The notes beneath the pieces were generated by a model, which was not told the origin of the DNA, made no database searches, and worked only from the letters and a program-made list of their open reading frames with translations. Positions 34,517 through 46,500 of a stretch of DNA of 64,000 nt are shown piece after piece. The stretch spans positions 62,799,970 to 62,863,969 of the forward strand of contig NC_057925.1 of assembly GCF_018873765.1 (NCBI RefSeq). The letters are read 5' to 3'. This DNA is from Telopea speciosissima. Lineage: Eukaryota > Streptophyta > Magnoliopsida > Proteales > Proteaceae. The translations under genes and the position numbers were made by a program. Every line of letters begins with the position of its first letter. Positions within the stretch are counted from its first letter, which is position 1.

Positions 34517-37500
34517 CTGTAGCATTCAATAATTTTATTTTTTTTTTGGGGGGGGAGGAAAGGGGGGAGAAAGAAGGTATTAGCAAATTATGGTCATCCA
34601 TATTATTACAGAAAGTTTTGGAGAGATATTTACAACATAATTGAGGTGAAAAGAATCAGGAACGATCTGGAGATGTTGCATACAAAAGTATGGCATTGCG
34701 ACACCTGGCTACTCATACCAAGTACAAAAATGTTAAACCTACCCTATAGGTGTTAGAAATTCATTCTGAGTGTGATCTTGATTTTACATTTTCACTCTTC
34801 ATTTCTGGCTGACTGGGTGTATTATTAAAAGTGAGGAAGAAAACATCATCTCCCAAACCACATGTGATTAAGTCCCTCATTACTATATTCTAAACTTCAC
34901 TTGTTTGGAATGAGGTTTACTCAAGTTGTTTGTTTCTCCTTTACCCTATTAGCAATTTCAATTATTTTCCTCTATCCTTTATTTTTAGTTATATTTCTAT
35001 TGCCCCTCTGACCTCTTTCATAGTAGTTCGCATCAATTTTTATTGGTGCACAAAATACCCTATTAATCAAAGGGTGTGAGGTTATACTTTGATTGGGCCA
35101 ACTACCTACAGGGTTTGATTTTCTTCAGTTATCCTGTATCAGTGAAACTCTTTCATCTTTGAGTGAGCTGTACCTTGAAAGCTCTAAAAAACCAAACTGA
35201 AGATTTGGATCTGGGAGACCTTAGGGAGGATTTATATAGAAGTAACTCCTGAATCAGACATGTGATAGGTACAAAAAAGAAGGGAAAAAGATATGTTATC
35301 AGAATAAAGCACCAAGCCAGGTTGAATCTAAAGGAGTTTGAAGCATGGTACACAGTTTCGCCGAAATTTCATGAAACTCGACGAAATATTTCGGTTTTGC
35401 AAAGGCTCGAAATGAAACCCAATACGATACTTAAGAATGTACATAAAGTTTCGTTTCGCCAAAATTAGGACGAAACGTTACTTTGGCTTACTTGTAAATA
35501 CATAAATTCTAACAGAACATTTAAAATAGTTTCGCCAATGAGGCTCGGAAAACCCATTTTTTGTGCTTCCTGCGCCAATTCACTGCTGTACAAGGTTGGA
35601 ACGCAGTGGAAGCGAGAATTTGCTGCGTTTTTGGAAGATTTCTGCAAGATTCAAAGCTGGAGGACTTCCAGCATTTCTTCCGCCATATTATGACATGGCC
35701 AGCTTTTGTGATACAGTCGAAGGATAACTTGATTCGGAAGCAGCAACAACATTCTAGTGGTTTAGATCCTGCCCAGAACTCGATGTGGTATTAGGGTCTA
35801 GGACTCGGGGTGACTTGTTGCTTGTATCGTTGACTCCGATATATTTGACTCTTCGTAACAAACCACATAATGATGTATGATTTATAAAATGGTTTATAAT
35901 TTGATGTCTATCCATTCCTAATGCACATTTAAGTTGTTTTAATTGAAATATACATGTTCTAGTACTAGACATCATATGAATAGGCCATATTGGAGAATGT
36001 ATACAACACACACTACCATCAAACTATCAATTTGGGTGTACTTTTTTAGAGGGCCTAAAATACGGCTTCCTAAAAGCATAGTTGTCACAGTGCCTAGGCG
36101 AACCAAGGCAGTCGAGGGGGGCAAAAATTAAGGTGACACCAGCAAGGAACCAAGGCGCCAGTCCAAGCAACGCCTGGATGCCTAGGCGACGCCTTGACAA
36201 CTATACCTAGAAGTTTCAGGACCTAATTTGGCCATTTGGCCATCAAAACCCATCATCAAAACTTGCAAGAAAAAAGTGAATAGCTTTTGGCCAAAATTTT
36301 GGTTTCGGTCAAAGTATTTCGATTTCGAGCCTGGTTTAACCTTGGTTTGAAATGGCGGTTCAAATGGAGGAGATGTGCTGGAGGTAGAAGTCAATCATTC
36401 ATTGGTTAAAGGGATGAAAAAACGTGTTCTTAACAGCGTGGTAGTTGCCTAAAGGTGATCAAATTCATCCTTAGGCTGAGAATCAGAGAAAATATTTCGT
36501 AATACCTGAATGATATTTCCAAGGGAATAGATAATTTCTACTCCCTCCATCCAACAAAGATTGTCAAGTTCAAGGTTCAAAAACTCGGGTCTCGGTGGCA
36601 TCTCGGCCAGGCCAGAAACCGAGTCGAGCCGAGATCTCGCCGAGATCTCGGCGAGTTGCTGCAATTTTTTTTTTTTTGGACTCGGACCCCTAACTCGGTG
36701 GGTTGTACACATATTTTGGGTCTGAAACTTGGTATCCAGCCTATTTCAGGCCATTTAAACACAATGGCATGCCCAGATTTGCCAAAAAACAAGTCCAAAT
36801 ATGAGTTTCACTTTGGACCATAGGTTGGTAGGCGACGAGTCGTACTAAAACAACCTAATCTACATATAATTTAGTAAAACATAGCAAATTAGCAATCAAA
36901 ACATTCTAATTAGTACACATCAATCAAAACATTGAAATAAAATGTACATTACATCAATGTTCACTTAATTTGTTACATAAAATGAGATTGAACAAGAAAT
37001 TCATCCCCATATCGATCCACATAGAATTCCCATGTCATGGAATTGCTATAGTGTTGCAAATAGTGTGACACAGTTTCCATATAAGTCTTCTGATCAACAT
37101 ATACCAATCTCCCTATCTTAGGGTACATGGGAGGCTGTTGGTATGAGGTGTAAGATCCACTGCTACTGTCATATTGAGTTTGAGGCATGTATGGCTGGTT
37201 TGGGACTAGGAATGTGTACCCAACACCTGACCCAGAGCTTTGACTGTCATACTCAGCTGCTGACTACCCATACTGACCATAGGCACTATAATCAGAACTG
37301 GTGCTCTGCTGACCATAGTCATAGCCATGATGACGCTGAGATGATTGCCATAACTGATGCTCACTAGTAGTATCTATACTCATGCTTCCGAAACTTGTAA
37401 GCATAGTGTTCATACTGCTGTTGTCCTCCTCTAAAGCATATGACTGATGTGAGTGTTTGCGACCCTTCTTTCTGTTGTATGTTTTAGGGTGGCCACCATG

Positions 37501-40500
37501 GTCTTGATCTTGAGTGGCATGCGTAAACTGAGACTCACCGGTGAAACGCACAGGGTCCTCCTGCGTTCCAACTTCTTGCTCGTACTGCTCGCGCATCCCC
37601 TCATGACGATCATCATAATAACCGCCACTCCGCATGCCACTAGCAGCAGCAGCTTCACCACCACCACCACCACCAGCATCACCATCACCATCACTAGCAT
37701 CACCAGTGTCATCACCACCACCATCATCATCATCAGCAGAACTTCCTACAGCAGGCTCAAAAGGTTTTGGTGACTCTGCATGTGCACGCCCCTCTTGCGT
37801 CGACATATATTCATCAACATCAGTGCCGGTTACAGACGCAATCAAAACATTCTAATTAGTACATATCAAATTATCAATCAAAACATTCAAATAAAAAGTA
37901 CATTACATCAATGTTCACTGAATTTGTTACATAAAATATGATTGAGTAATAAATTCATCCCCAAATTGATCCACAAAGAATTCCCATGTCATGGAATTGC
38001 TATAGTGTTGCACATAGTGTGACACAGCTGCCATATAAGTCTGCTCATCAACATATACCAATCTCCCTATATTAAGGCACATGGGAGGCTGTTGGTATGA
38101 AGTGTAAGATCCACTGCTACTGTCATATTGAGTTTGAGGCATGTATGGCTGGTTTGGGACTAGGAATGTGTACCCAAAACCTGACCCAGAGCTTTGTCTG
38201 TCATACTCAGCTGCTGACTGCCCATACTGACCATAGGCACTATAATCAGAACCGGTGCTCTCCTGGCCATAGTCATAGCCATGAGGATGCTAAGATGATT
38301 GCCATGACTGATGCTCACTAGTAGTATCTATACTCATGCTTCCGAAACTTGCAAGCATGGTGTTCATACTGTTGTCATCATCTTGAGCATATGACTGATG
38401 TGAGTGTTGGCGACTTCTTTCTTTTGTATGTTTTAGGGTGGCCACCATGGTCTTGATCTTGAGTGGCATGCGTAAACTGAGACTCACCGGTGAAACGCAC
38501 AGGGTCCCCCTGCGTTCCCACCTCATACTGGTACTGCTCGCGCATCCCCTCATGACGATCATCATTTCACACCATTTCAAGTTGAATATTATGTACATAT
38601 GTTGTACATAATTTTCCATAAGCAACAAGTATTTTTCCTTAATATTATATATATTTTATAAATTTTTATAATATATTTATTAAATCTGAAAAATAAAATA
38701 ATTTTTTTAATGGGTGAAAATAAAAAATTAATCCATGAGGCTGTAGAGCATCCCAAGTTGTTTAACATATATCAAATTCATTTTCAAACAATCACTATTC
38801 ATCCTATTTTTTTCATTTTCTTTTTTCAAATAAATCATTTATTTTTCCAGAAATTATAATAAAAAATTTAATAACTGAAAAATAAATCTGACTCCATTAA
38901 GTGATAGATCGGGCAAAGATGTTTAACATATATCAAAACCACATGAATCTAACAAGTATTACACAAATTGTTTTGAAAAAAATAGATTTGGAAAAATTAG
39001 AAAATACCTTTGAAATCCTACAAATAGGTGATGATTTGGAGTTGAATCTTCACTTTACCACTTGAATCTCACTTCAAACATCATAATCCACCAAAGATTT
39101 GAGAGAAATAGGAAGAAATTTGAGAGAGAGAGAGCTCTTGGAGTGTTTTTCTCTAAACTTTAGAGAGCTTTGGACAGAACTCGAGATTTCCGAGTTCTGT
39201 ACATTGCTCTCTTTTAAAAAAATGGGCATATGGGCATATGGGTCATGAAAACTGGGTAAAAAACCATATAACTCGATACCAAGATCTCGGCTCGGCGAGA
39301 TATTGAAATTTTATAACTAAAAAAAAACAGAGAAATGGCAATCGAGACTTGGCCGAGATCTCGGCGAGATATTGCAGTTTTAGGAACCGACTCCCATCTC
39401 GACTCGCTATCTCACGAAACCGAGAAACTCGGCGAGGTCTCGCGAGTTCTCGAACCATGCTCATCGTCATCAGAGTCCTCTTGAAAAATGTTGGACAGTT
39501 CAATGGGTTCTTTATCATTGGCCTCAATTCCTTCACGTATGTGCCTCATCCTTAATCTCATATTGTAGTGCACATACACAAGCTGCTCCAGTCGTTCGCT
39601 ACCCAACCTGTTCCGCCTCTTTGAATGTATCAATGAGAATGTACTCCAGTTGCGCTCACATCCGGAGGATGAACAAGTTTGCGAGAGCACTCTCACTGCT
39701 ACCTTCCTCAGGTTGGGTGAACTTGTACCATAAAGCACCCACCAGTTGGCTGCATTACAAATATAGAATAGTAAGAATATGTACATTCTAAAGAGATAAA
39801 ATTATAATTCATAAATGTAATATCATGCCACCTACCAGGGTCTAACTTTTGTCTACCCTCCACTGCAACTAGTCGACCGAAACTTGCTAAGGCCTCTCCC
39901 CTTGGTTTAGAGCCTATCGAGTTCTGTCCCTACTCTCTCTTATGTTGGAAATGGGTTTTTGGGTGAAAAATGAGCTGAATACAAGTAAATAGCACTTTTA
40001 GGCCCAACCGAGATATCGACGAGATATTGGTTTTTTTGCATTGAAAATACCCTGTTTTTTAGCCTCGAGATATCACTGAGATCTCGGCCGAGAAATTGCA
40101 CTCCTAGGAACCGACTGGTAACTCGACTCGGTATGGCCCAAAACCGAGAAACTCGGCGAGATCTCGCGAGTTCTCGAACCTTGTATAAGACCCATCCAGC
40201 CGATCACCATCTTGTTTTCATGGCCATACTGAACAACATTGAAATCACTGCCTAATCCACAGGGGAGGGACCCAACTTGCAATGCGATCCAACAGAGGTC
40301 ACCCCAAAGAGAGGCTCTCTCTCAGAGGGGCAGTTAGAGGCATAAGTAGAAGTGACTTAGAAACTAGAATTCCCTAAATAGTCAAAAATATTGAGATAGA
40401 GGAGCTGGGAGGCTGAGGAGAGAAGAGAAATTTGAACTTTTGATGGGTCCCAAAGAAACCAAATACGACAGTTGGATAAGAAGGACAAACCACTGGCTAT

Positions 40501-43500
40501 GGAAGAGGTAATACGAGGGGCATTGGCTTCTATGACTCCAGTTTCAATAAGGCAGCAGAATACAGATTGCAGGAATTTTATACGAGAACAAACCTCAGCG
40601 TATTTAGAAGGAGAGTTAAGGCCACGGGAGTTCCAAATGAGGCCTTGGTTCATTGAAAAGGATTAGGAGAACACAACAAGAGCCCTGCAGAGGTTGGGCA
40701 TGACAAACTTTGGGGGGGGGGGGAGAGCAGGGCTACTCCGGTAGCAATGATGGTAAACATGAATATTAGGAGATGGTCAAACCAAGGGGGGAGGCTAGGG
40801 GAGGGGTAATGCAAGAGTCGACCTCTAACCAGGGAGAGATCAATTGCAGCCAGGATCAACACGATAAGGAACAAATTAAATAACTAAAACTCACTTGTTT
40901 TTTTTTTTTATTGTTGTTTTTCTATTACATATGAATGGAGAACATAAAGAATAAGAAGAAAAGAGAAGAGGATAGAAGGAGGAGGTAGGGGATGGGCTAT
41001 CTCAGCCCTGGGTCTCTCACCCACAGCTATCCCAGCGATTGAAAAGGAAATGTTCTCCCATAACCGATGACAAGCATGGCCCCAAAATTCTGTTATTCAA
41101 TTCTGATCCTTCCTTACAATAGGGGCCTATTAATAGCTTAGGCAAGCTTTCAAAATAGAAGGTAGTGTAATAAATGTAGAGCGGAAGAAGAAAGAAGAAG
41201 AGAGGAGGAAGAAGAGCTGCTGCAATTGGGAGATACAGCCGTAAGTTAGACTGCCCCCAAATCAGTATATTTAAAATAGGTTTGAATAAAATAATACAGA
41301 GACAAAAATACCCCTGAATGGGGAATCGTGAATAGAGAGCTGACGCTAGCTCTATTCACGATTCCTCCTCCCCCTTACTCCTAACACTCCCCCTCAAGCT
41401 GGAGCATAGATGTTAATCATGCCCAGCTTGGTACAAATATAATTTACTCTCATACTTCCCAAAGGCTTGGTGAACAAATCAGCAAGCTGTTCCCCAGTGC
41501 GAATATGACGAGGAGAAATAATCCCTTGCTGCAGCTTCTCACGAACAAAATGACAATCAACCTCAATATGTTTCGTTCTCTCATGAAACACCGGATTCTC
41601 AGAAATATGAATAGCAGCCTGACTGTCACACCACAACAGCATTGAAGACTCATCACCAAATCCAAGTTCAGCCATCAACTGTCTAATCCAAATTAGTTCA
41701 CAAGCGCCATGAGCCATAGCCCGATACTCCGACTCTGCACTAGATCGAGCTACCACAGTCTGTTTCTTGCTCTTCCATGAAACTAGGTTCCCTCCAACAA
41801 AGACACAATAGCCTAAAGTAGACTTTCGATCAATAGGAGATCCTGCCCAATCCGCATCAATAAATCCATCAATCCTTCTATGGCCATGATTAGAGTATAA
41901 GAGACCACACCCTGGATCCTTCTTAATATATCGCAACACCTTTATAACTGCCTCCCAATGAGCTGTCCGAGAGGCGGACATAAATTGACTCAGTACACTG
42001 ACAGGAAAAGAGATGTCAGGTCTAGTCACAGTCAAATAGTTGAGTTTCCCTACAAGCCTTCGATACTTCTCTAGATCATCCAGAACATCCCCATCCTCTG
42101 CCATAAGTTTCACATTAGGATCCATAGGAGTATCCAAAGGCCTAGATCCCAATAATCCTGTCTCTGAAAGTAAATCAAGCACATACTTCGCTATGAGAGC
42201 GAAATCCCTTTCCTTGATTGAGCTAGCTCAATACCCAAGAAATACTTCAGTCGTCCCAGGTCCTTAGTCTGGAATTGCTGTCCCAAATATGTCTTCAAGT
42301 TCTCAATACCTGAAGAGTCATCCCCTATGATAACAATATCATCTACATAAACTACCAAAAATATCTTCCCTGCATTTGATTGCCTGAAAAACACTGAGTG
42401 ATCACTCTCAGACCGAGTCAAACCAAATTCCAGCACAACATCTGTAAAACGGCCAAACCACGCTCTCGGTGACTGTTTCAGCCCATACAAAGATTTCTTC
42501 AACTTACACACCTTACCAGACTCCCCCTGAGCAACAAACCCAGGAGGTTGCTCCATATACACCTCTTCAAGGAGGTCCCCATGCAAGAATGCATTCTTAA
42601 CGTCTAGCTGAAACAACAGCCAGTGATGTATAGCAGCCAATGAAATCAAAATGCGGACAGAAGTTAGTTTCACAACCGGAGAGAAAGTATCCAGATAGTC
42701 CACACCATAGACCTGGGCATAGCCTTTAGCAACAAGACGGGCCTTCAACCGAGCCACGGACCCATCAGGATTAACCTTCACCATAAATATCCAGCAACAA
42801 CCAATAGCAGACTTACCAGAGGGTAAAGAAACAAGATCCCATGTCTGATTGTCCTTCAGAGCAGATAACTCCCCAGTCATGGCAGCCCTCCACCCAGGGT
42901 GAGCCAAGGCCTCTACCACCGACTTAGGAATAGGATAACTGTCATAAGTAGACAAACAAGCAACAAAAGAAGAGGACAAACGAGCATAGCACACAAAACG
43001 ATTAATAGGGTGTTGGGTACAACTACGAAACCCCTTACGGGTAGTAATAGGAACATCAAGATCAAAAATAGAAGGTATAGTAGCAGAGGAGGAATTACCT
43101 GGAGGGGGATCTGAAGGCGAGGAGGACGAGGGAGATGGTGCTGCCTGGGTACTGTATCTCTCCATACGTGTAATGCGATGTGTCGGCTCATCGAGTGGGC
43201 GACGACGAAAAACAGCCAGTGGTTGTGTTCGAGGTGGCACATGAGGTAAAGGTCCTGCACAGGAGAAGAAGTATCGACAACATAAAGAGGGAGATCACCG
43301 TCCAACTCTGAAGCAGGCAGCGAGGATGCAACAAATGGAGTAGATTCAAAGGAGACATCAGCGGTAACAAAGTACTTTCTTAAATCAAAAGAATAACAAC
43401 GGTAACCCTTTTGGGTTTTAGAATACCCTACGAAAAGACATTTAAGAGCTCTAGGATCCAACTTAGAGCGACCAGGACGATGATCCCGAATAAAACAAAC

Positions 43501-46500
43501 ACACCCAAAAACACGTGGTAGTAAGACAAACAATGGATGGGAAGGGAACAACAAAGAATATGAAATACCACCACCCAAAACAAAAGAAGGCATGCGGTTA
43601 ATAAGATAACACGCAATCAAAACAGCATCAGCCCAAAAAATTTTAGTCACTTTCATCTCAAATAAAAGAGATCGAGTAACTTCCATCAAATGTTTGTTCT
43701 TCCTCTCGGCTACACCATTTTGTTGAGGTGTATCCGCACAGGAGGACTGATGAATGATCCCATGCTGAACCATAAACTCATTAAAGGGAGCAGAAAAATA
43801 TTCTTTTGCATTGTCATTTCGAATAACTTTCAAAGAAGTAGTAAATTGAATCTGAATTTCAAGCACAAAAGTACAGAAAATGGAAAACAATTCAGAACGA
43901 TCTTTCATTAAATAAATCCAGGTAACTCTGGAAAAGTCATCTACAAAAGTGACAAAGTAACAAAAACCCAGCACAGAAGTAATAAGACATAGACCCCACA
44001 CATCAGAATGAACTAAAGAAAAGGGTTGGACAGCCCTGTTATTGATTCGAGGGGGATAACTTACACAGTGAAGTTTCCCAAACTGACAAGACTCACATTA
44101 TAAACTAGACAAGGACTGAAACCGACTATCTAAAATCTTCAAACTCTGCAATGAAGGATGACCCAAACGACAATGAATCTGATGAGGAAGTGCCACACTC
44201 GAATACGCCACAGTGGATGCGTCGTCAAGAAGATACAGTTCCCCAGATACGCGACCTCTACCAATTGTCTTCCTCGACTGGAGATCCTGAAACTCACAAT
44301 AATCAAGAAAAAAGGTAACAGAACAATTGTTAGCTTTGGTGAATTTTCGAACAGATAATAAATTAAAAGGAAATTTGGGCAAGTAAGAAACGAAGGACAA
44401 CTACAAAGAGGGGGTAACTTGCATAGTGCCTGTACCCCGAACTTTAGCAAGAGATCCATCGGCTAACACAACATCGGAAGAAGACTCACGAAATGAAGAA
44501 AAAATACATGATGCTCCAGTCATATGGTCCGAATCACCTGAATCAATGATCCAGGGACGAGAAGTAGATGATAGGCATGCAATAGCATTACCTGGCTGAA
44601 CTAGGGTAGCAGTGGAGAACTGAGATCAAGGATTTAAGTATCGGAGTGTATCGTATCGTCTCGGCCGATATGTCTCGGTATCGGTCGTGGCCGAGACGAG
44701 ACAGGTCGAGACGTATCTTCTTTTTTTTTTTAAATGTAAATGTCTCGAATGTATCGGTATGTATCGACCGATATATATCGATATGATACGATACGGTCGA
44801 TATGTATCGATACAGACGAGACATGATTTAAACCATTATTTTATTATTTTTTAGATAACGATACGTATCGAGACGTCTCGATACGTATCGGCAGCTTAAA
44901 AATCACATGGGCCCAAGTCTTCTCAGAACGGAAAACTCGAGCAGGAGCAGGCTGGAGGAAAAAAAACAGTTCCAACTTTGAGAAACCCATCAAAAAACAT
45001 CTTTAAACTTGGTTTTTGCCAACGATTTGTTGAGGGCTTTGATTCCTTTAACGACTAAAGGAGGTGAAATCTCATCATTTGCTGCATCTAACAGCCTACA
45101 TTCGAAATCAAAAGGTGTTCTTGAAGGGAAAGCTAGGTTTTTTGAAAAAAACTTGATTCTTTTGTTTAAATCTTTGATTTTTGGTATTTTTTTTGCTATG
45201 ATTCGAAGGGAATATGTTAAACTAACTTAGTATTGCATTCTTTGTATACATTTACAAAGATTTGAGTTCAAAATCCATGTTTCTTTGCATTTTTTACCCA
45301 AAACCGAAAATTGCTTCTTTAAAAAGAATTTTTTTTTATTTTCTTCTAAAATTTAAAACAAATGCTAATATATATGTTCGGTTAGTACACAACATCATCC
45401 TAGTCGCTCCTATTGTTGAAGACCCTTACAGACATGACTTTGATCCACCCCGACATTCTTCATGGCAATAGAGTGACTCTACATGTAAGAAATTTCATCT
45501 TTTAATCTTTTATAACAACTTCAATGTGCCGCACTTGTCTAGTTATTGATTATTCACAATTCTTAGTATATATGCATGATATATGACACAAATTGCTTAT
45601 TTATATTGTTTTTATTGTCCAAAAGTGTATTTCCATGTGTATTTTGATCATTTTCATGCGTTTCTGCACCGGTCGATATGTATCTCCGATACTATACGAT
45701 ACGATATGATATGATACGTCTCTTAAAATCGCCCGACCGATACGATACCCGATACCGATACTTAAATCCTTGATTGAGATGACTGAGAATTCTGAAATTG
45801 AGTAAATCGTTCATAATCTTCATCAGACATAGTCACTGTTTTACCCTCAGGCTTGGAAGGAGGGGTAACCATTGGATCACTGCTGGCTAAATTTGCAAAC
45901 TGAGGTGGTTTACCATGAAACTTCCAACAAAAGCGCTGAATGTGACCAGCTTTGCCACAATGATGACAAGTGCGCACCTGTCCTAAAGTCTCTGAAGGAC
46001 CGGATGTGGGTGCTTTACTATTCCCTGACCCACGTCCACGGCTACCACCACTGCTGCCCATACCTGTCCCACCACTGGACCCACGGTTGGGAAATGTTGC
46101 AAGAGCTGAACTCTCATTACCATGGGTGGAATCTTGGCTGTTCTCACGAGAAACCCGTAAAAGTCGAGAAAAAGCTTCTGGAAGTGTGGTGACTCTATCC
46201 CCACCGAGGATTTAAGACCGCACTGGCTCAAATTCTTTTTGAAGTCCACCCAAAAATACCATAACAGCCAGCTGCTCTCGCTGTTGCTGCATCTCTTTCA
46301 CATCAGACGTGATAGGAAGAATGGAATTCAACTCCTCATATAGTTGCTTGAATTCCGTAAAATATTGGGTTATAGTCAGTCTTCTAATCCACATTATAAA
46401 AAGCTTGGGACAAGCCATAAATCCGAGACAAGTTGTCCTTCCCAGAATAGAGGACATTCAAGTATTCCCATAAATCCTTTACTGTGTCAATGTGAATAAC

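Larger units (their letters stand above)
36571..40183 (-). mobile_element. hAT-type transposon remnant in NusB intron 5
   Basis: The left end CAAGGTTCAAAAACTCG and right end CGAGTTCTCGAACCTTG are inverted repeats of the hAT CA(A)GG type. Minus-strand remains inside are the transposase C-terminal dimerisation region (about 39786-39460) and a Ser/Tyr/Gly-rich tail that has been tandemly duplicated. No matching 8-bp duplication was found (GTCAAGTT left, TATAAGAC right), so the two ends may come from different nested insertions. TCTCGGCGAGATCTCGG-type motifs are dense near 36600, 39300-39450 and 40020-40170, suggesting several small relatives piled together. Confidence 0.7.

Noticed and set aside
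37453..37773. Plus-strand open frames rich in Thr, Ile and Ser
   Set aside because: They are shadows of a Gly/Asp triplet-repeat stretch read on the minus strand in the hAT tail.
44600..44900. CRISPR-like array from dense TATCG / CGATA repeats
   Set aside because: Repeats are short, irregular, without spacers, and lie in the ends of an hAT-like transposon in a plant genome.
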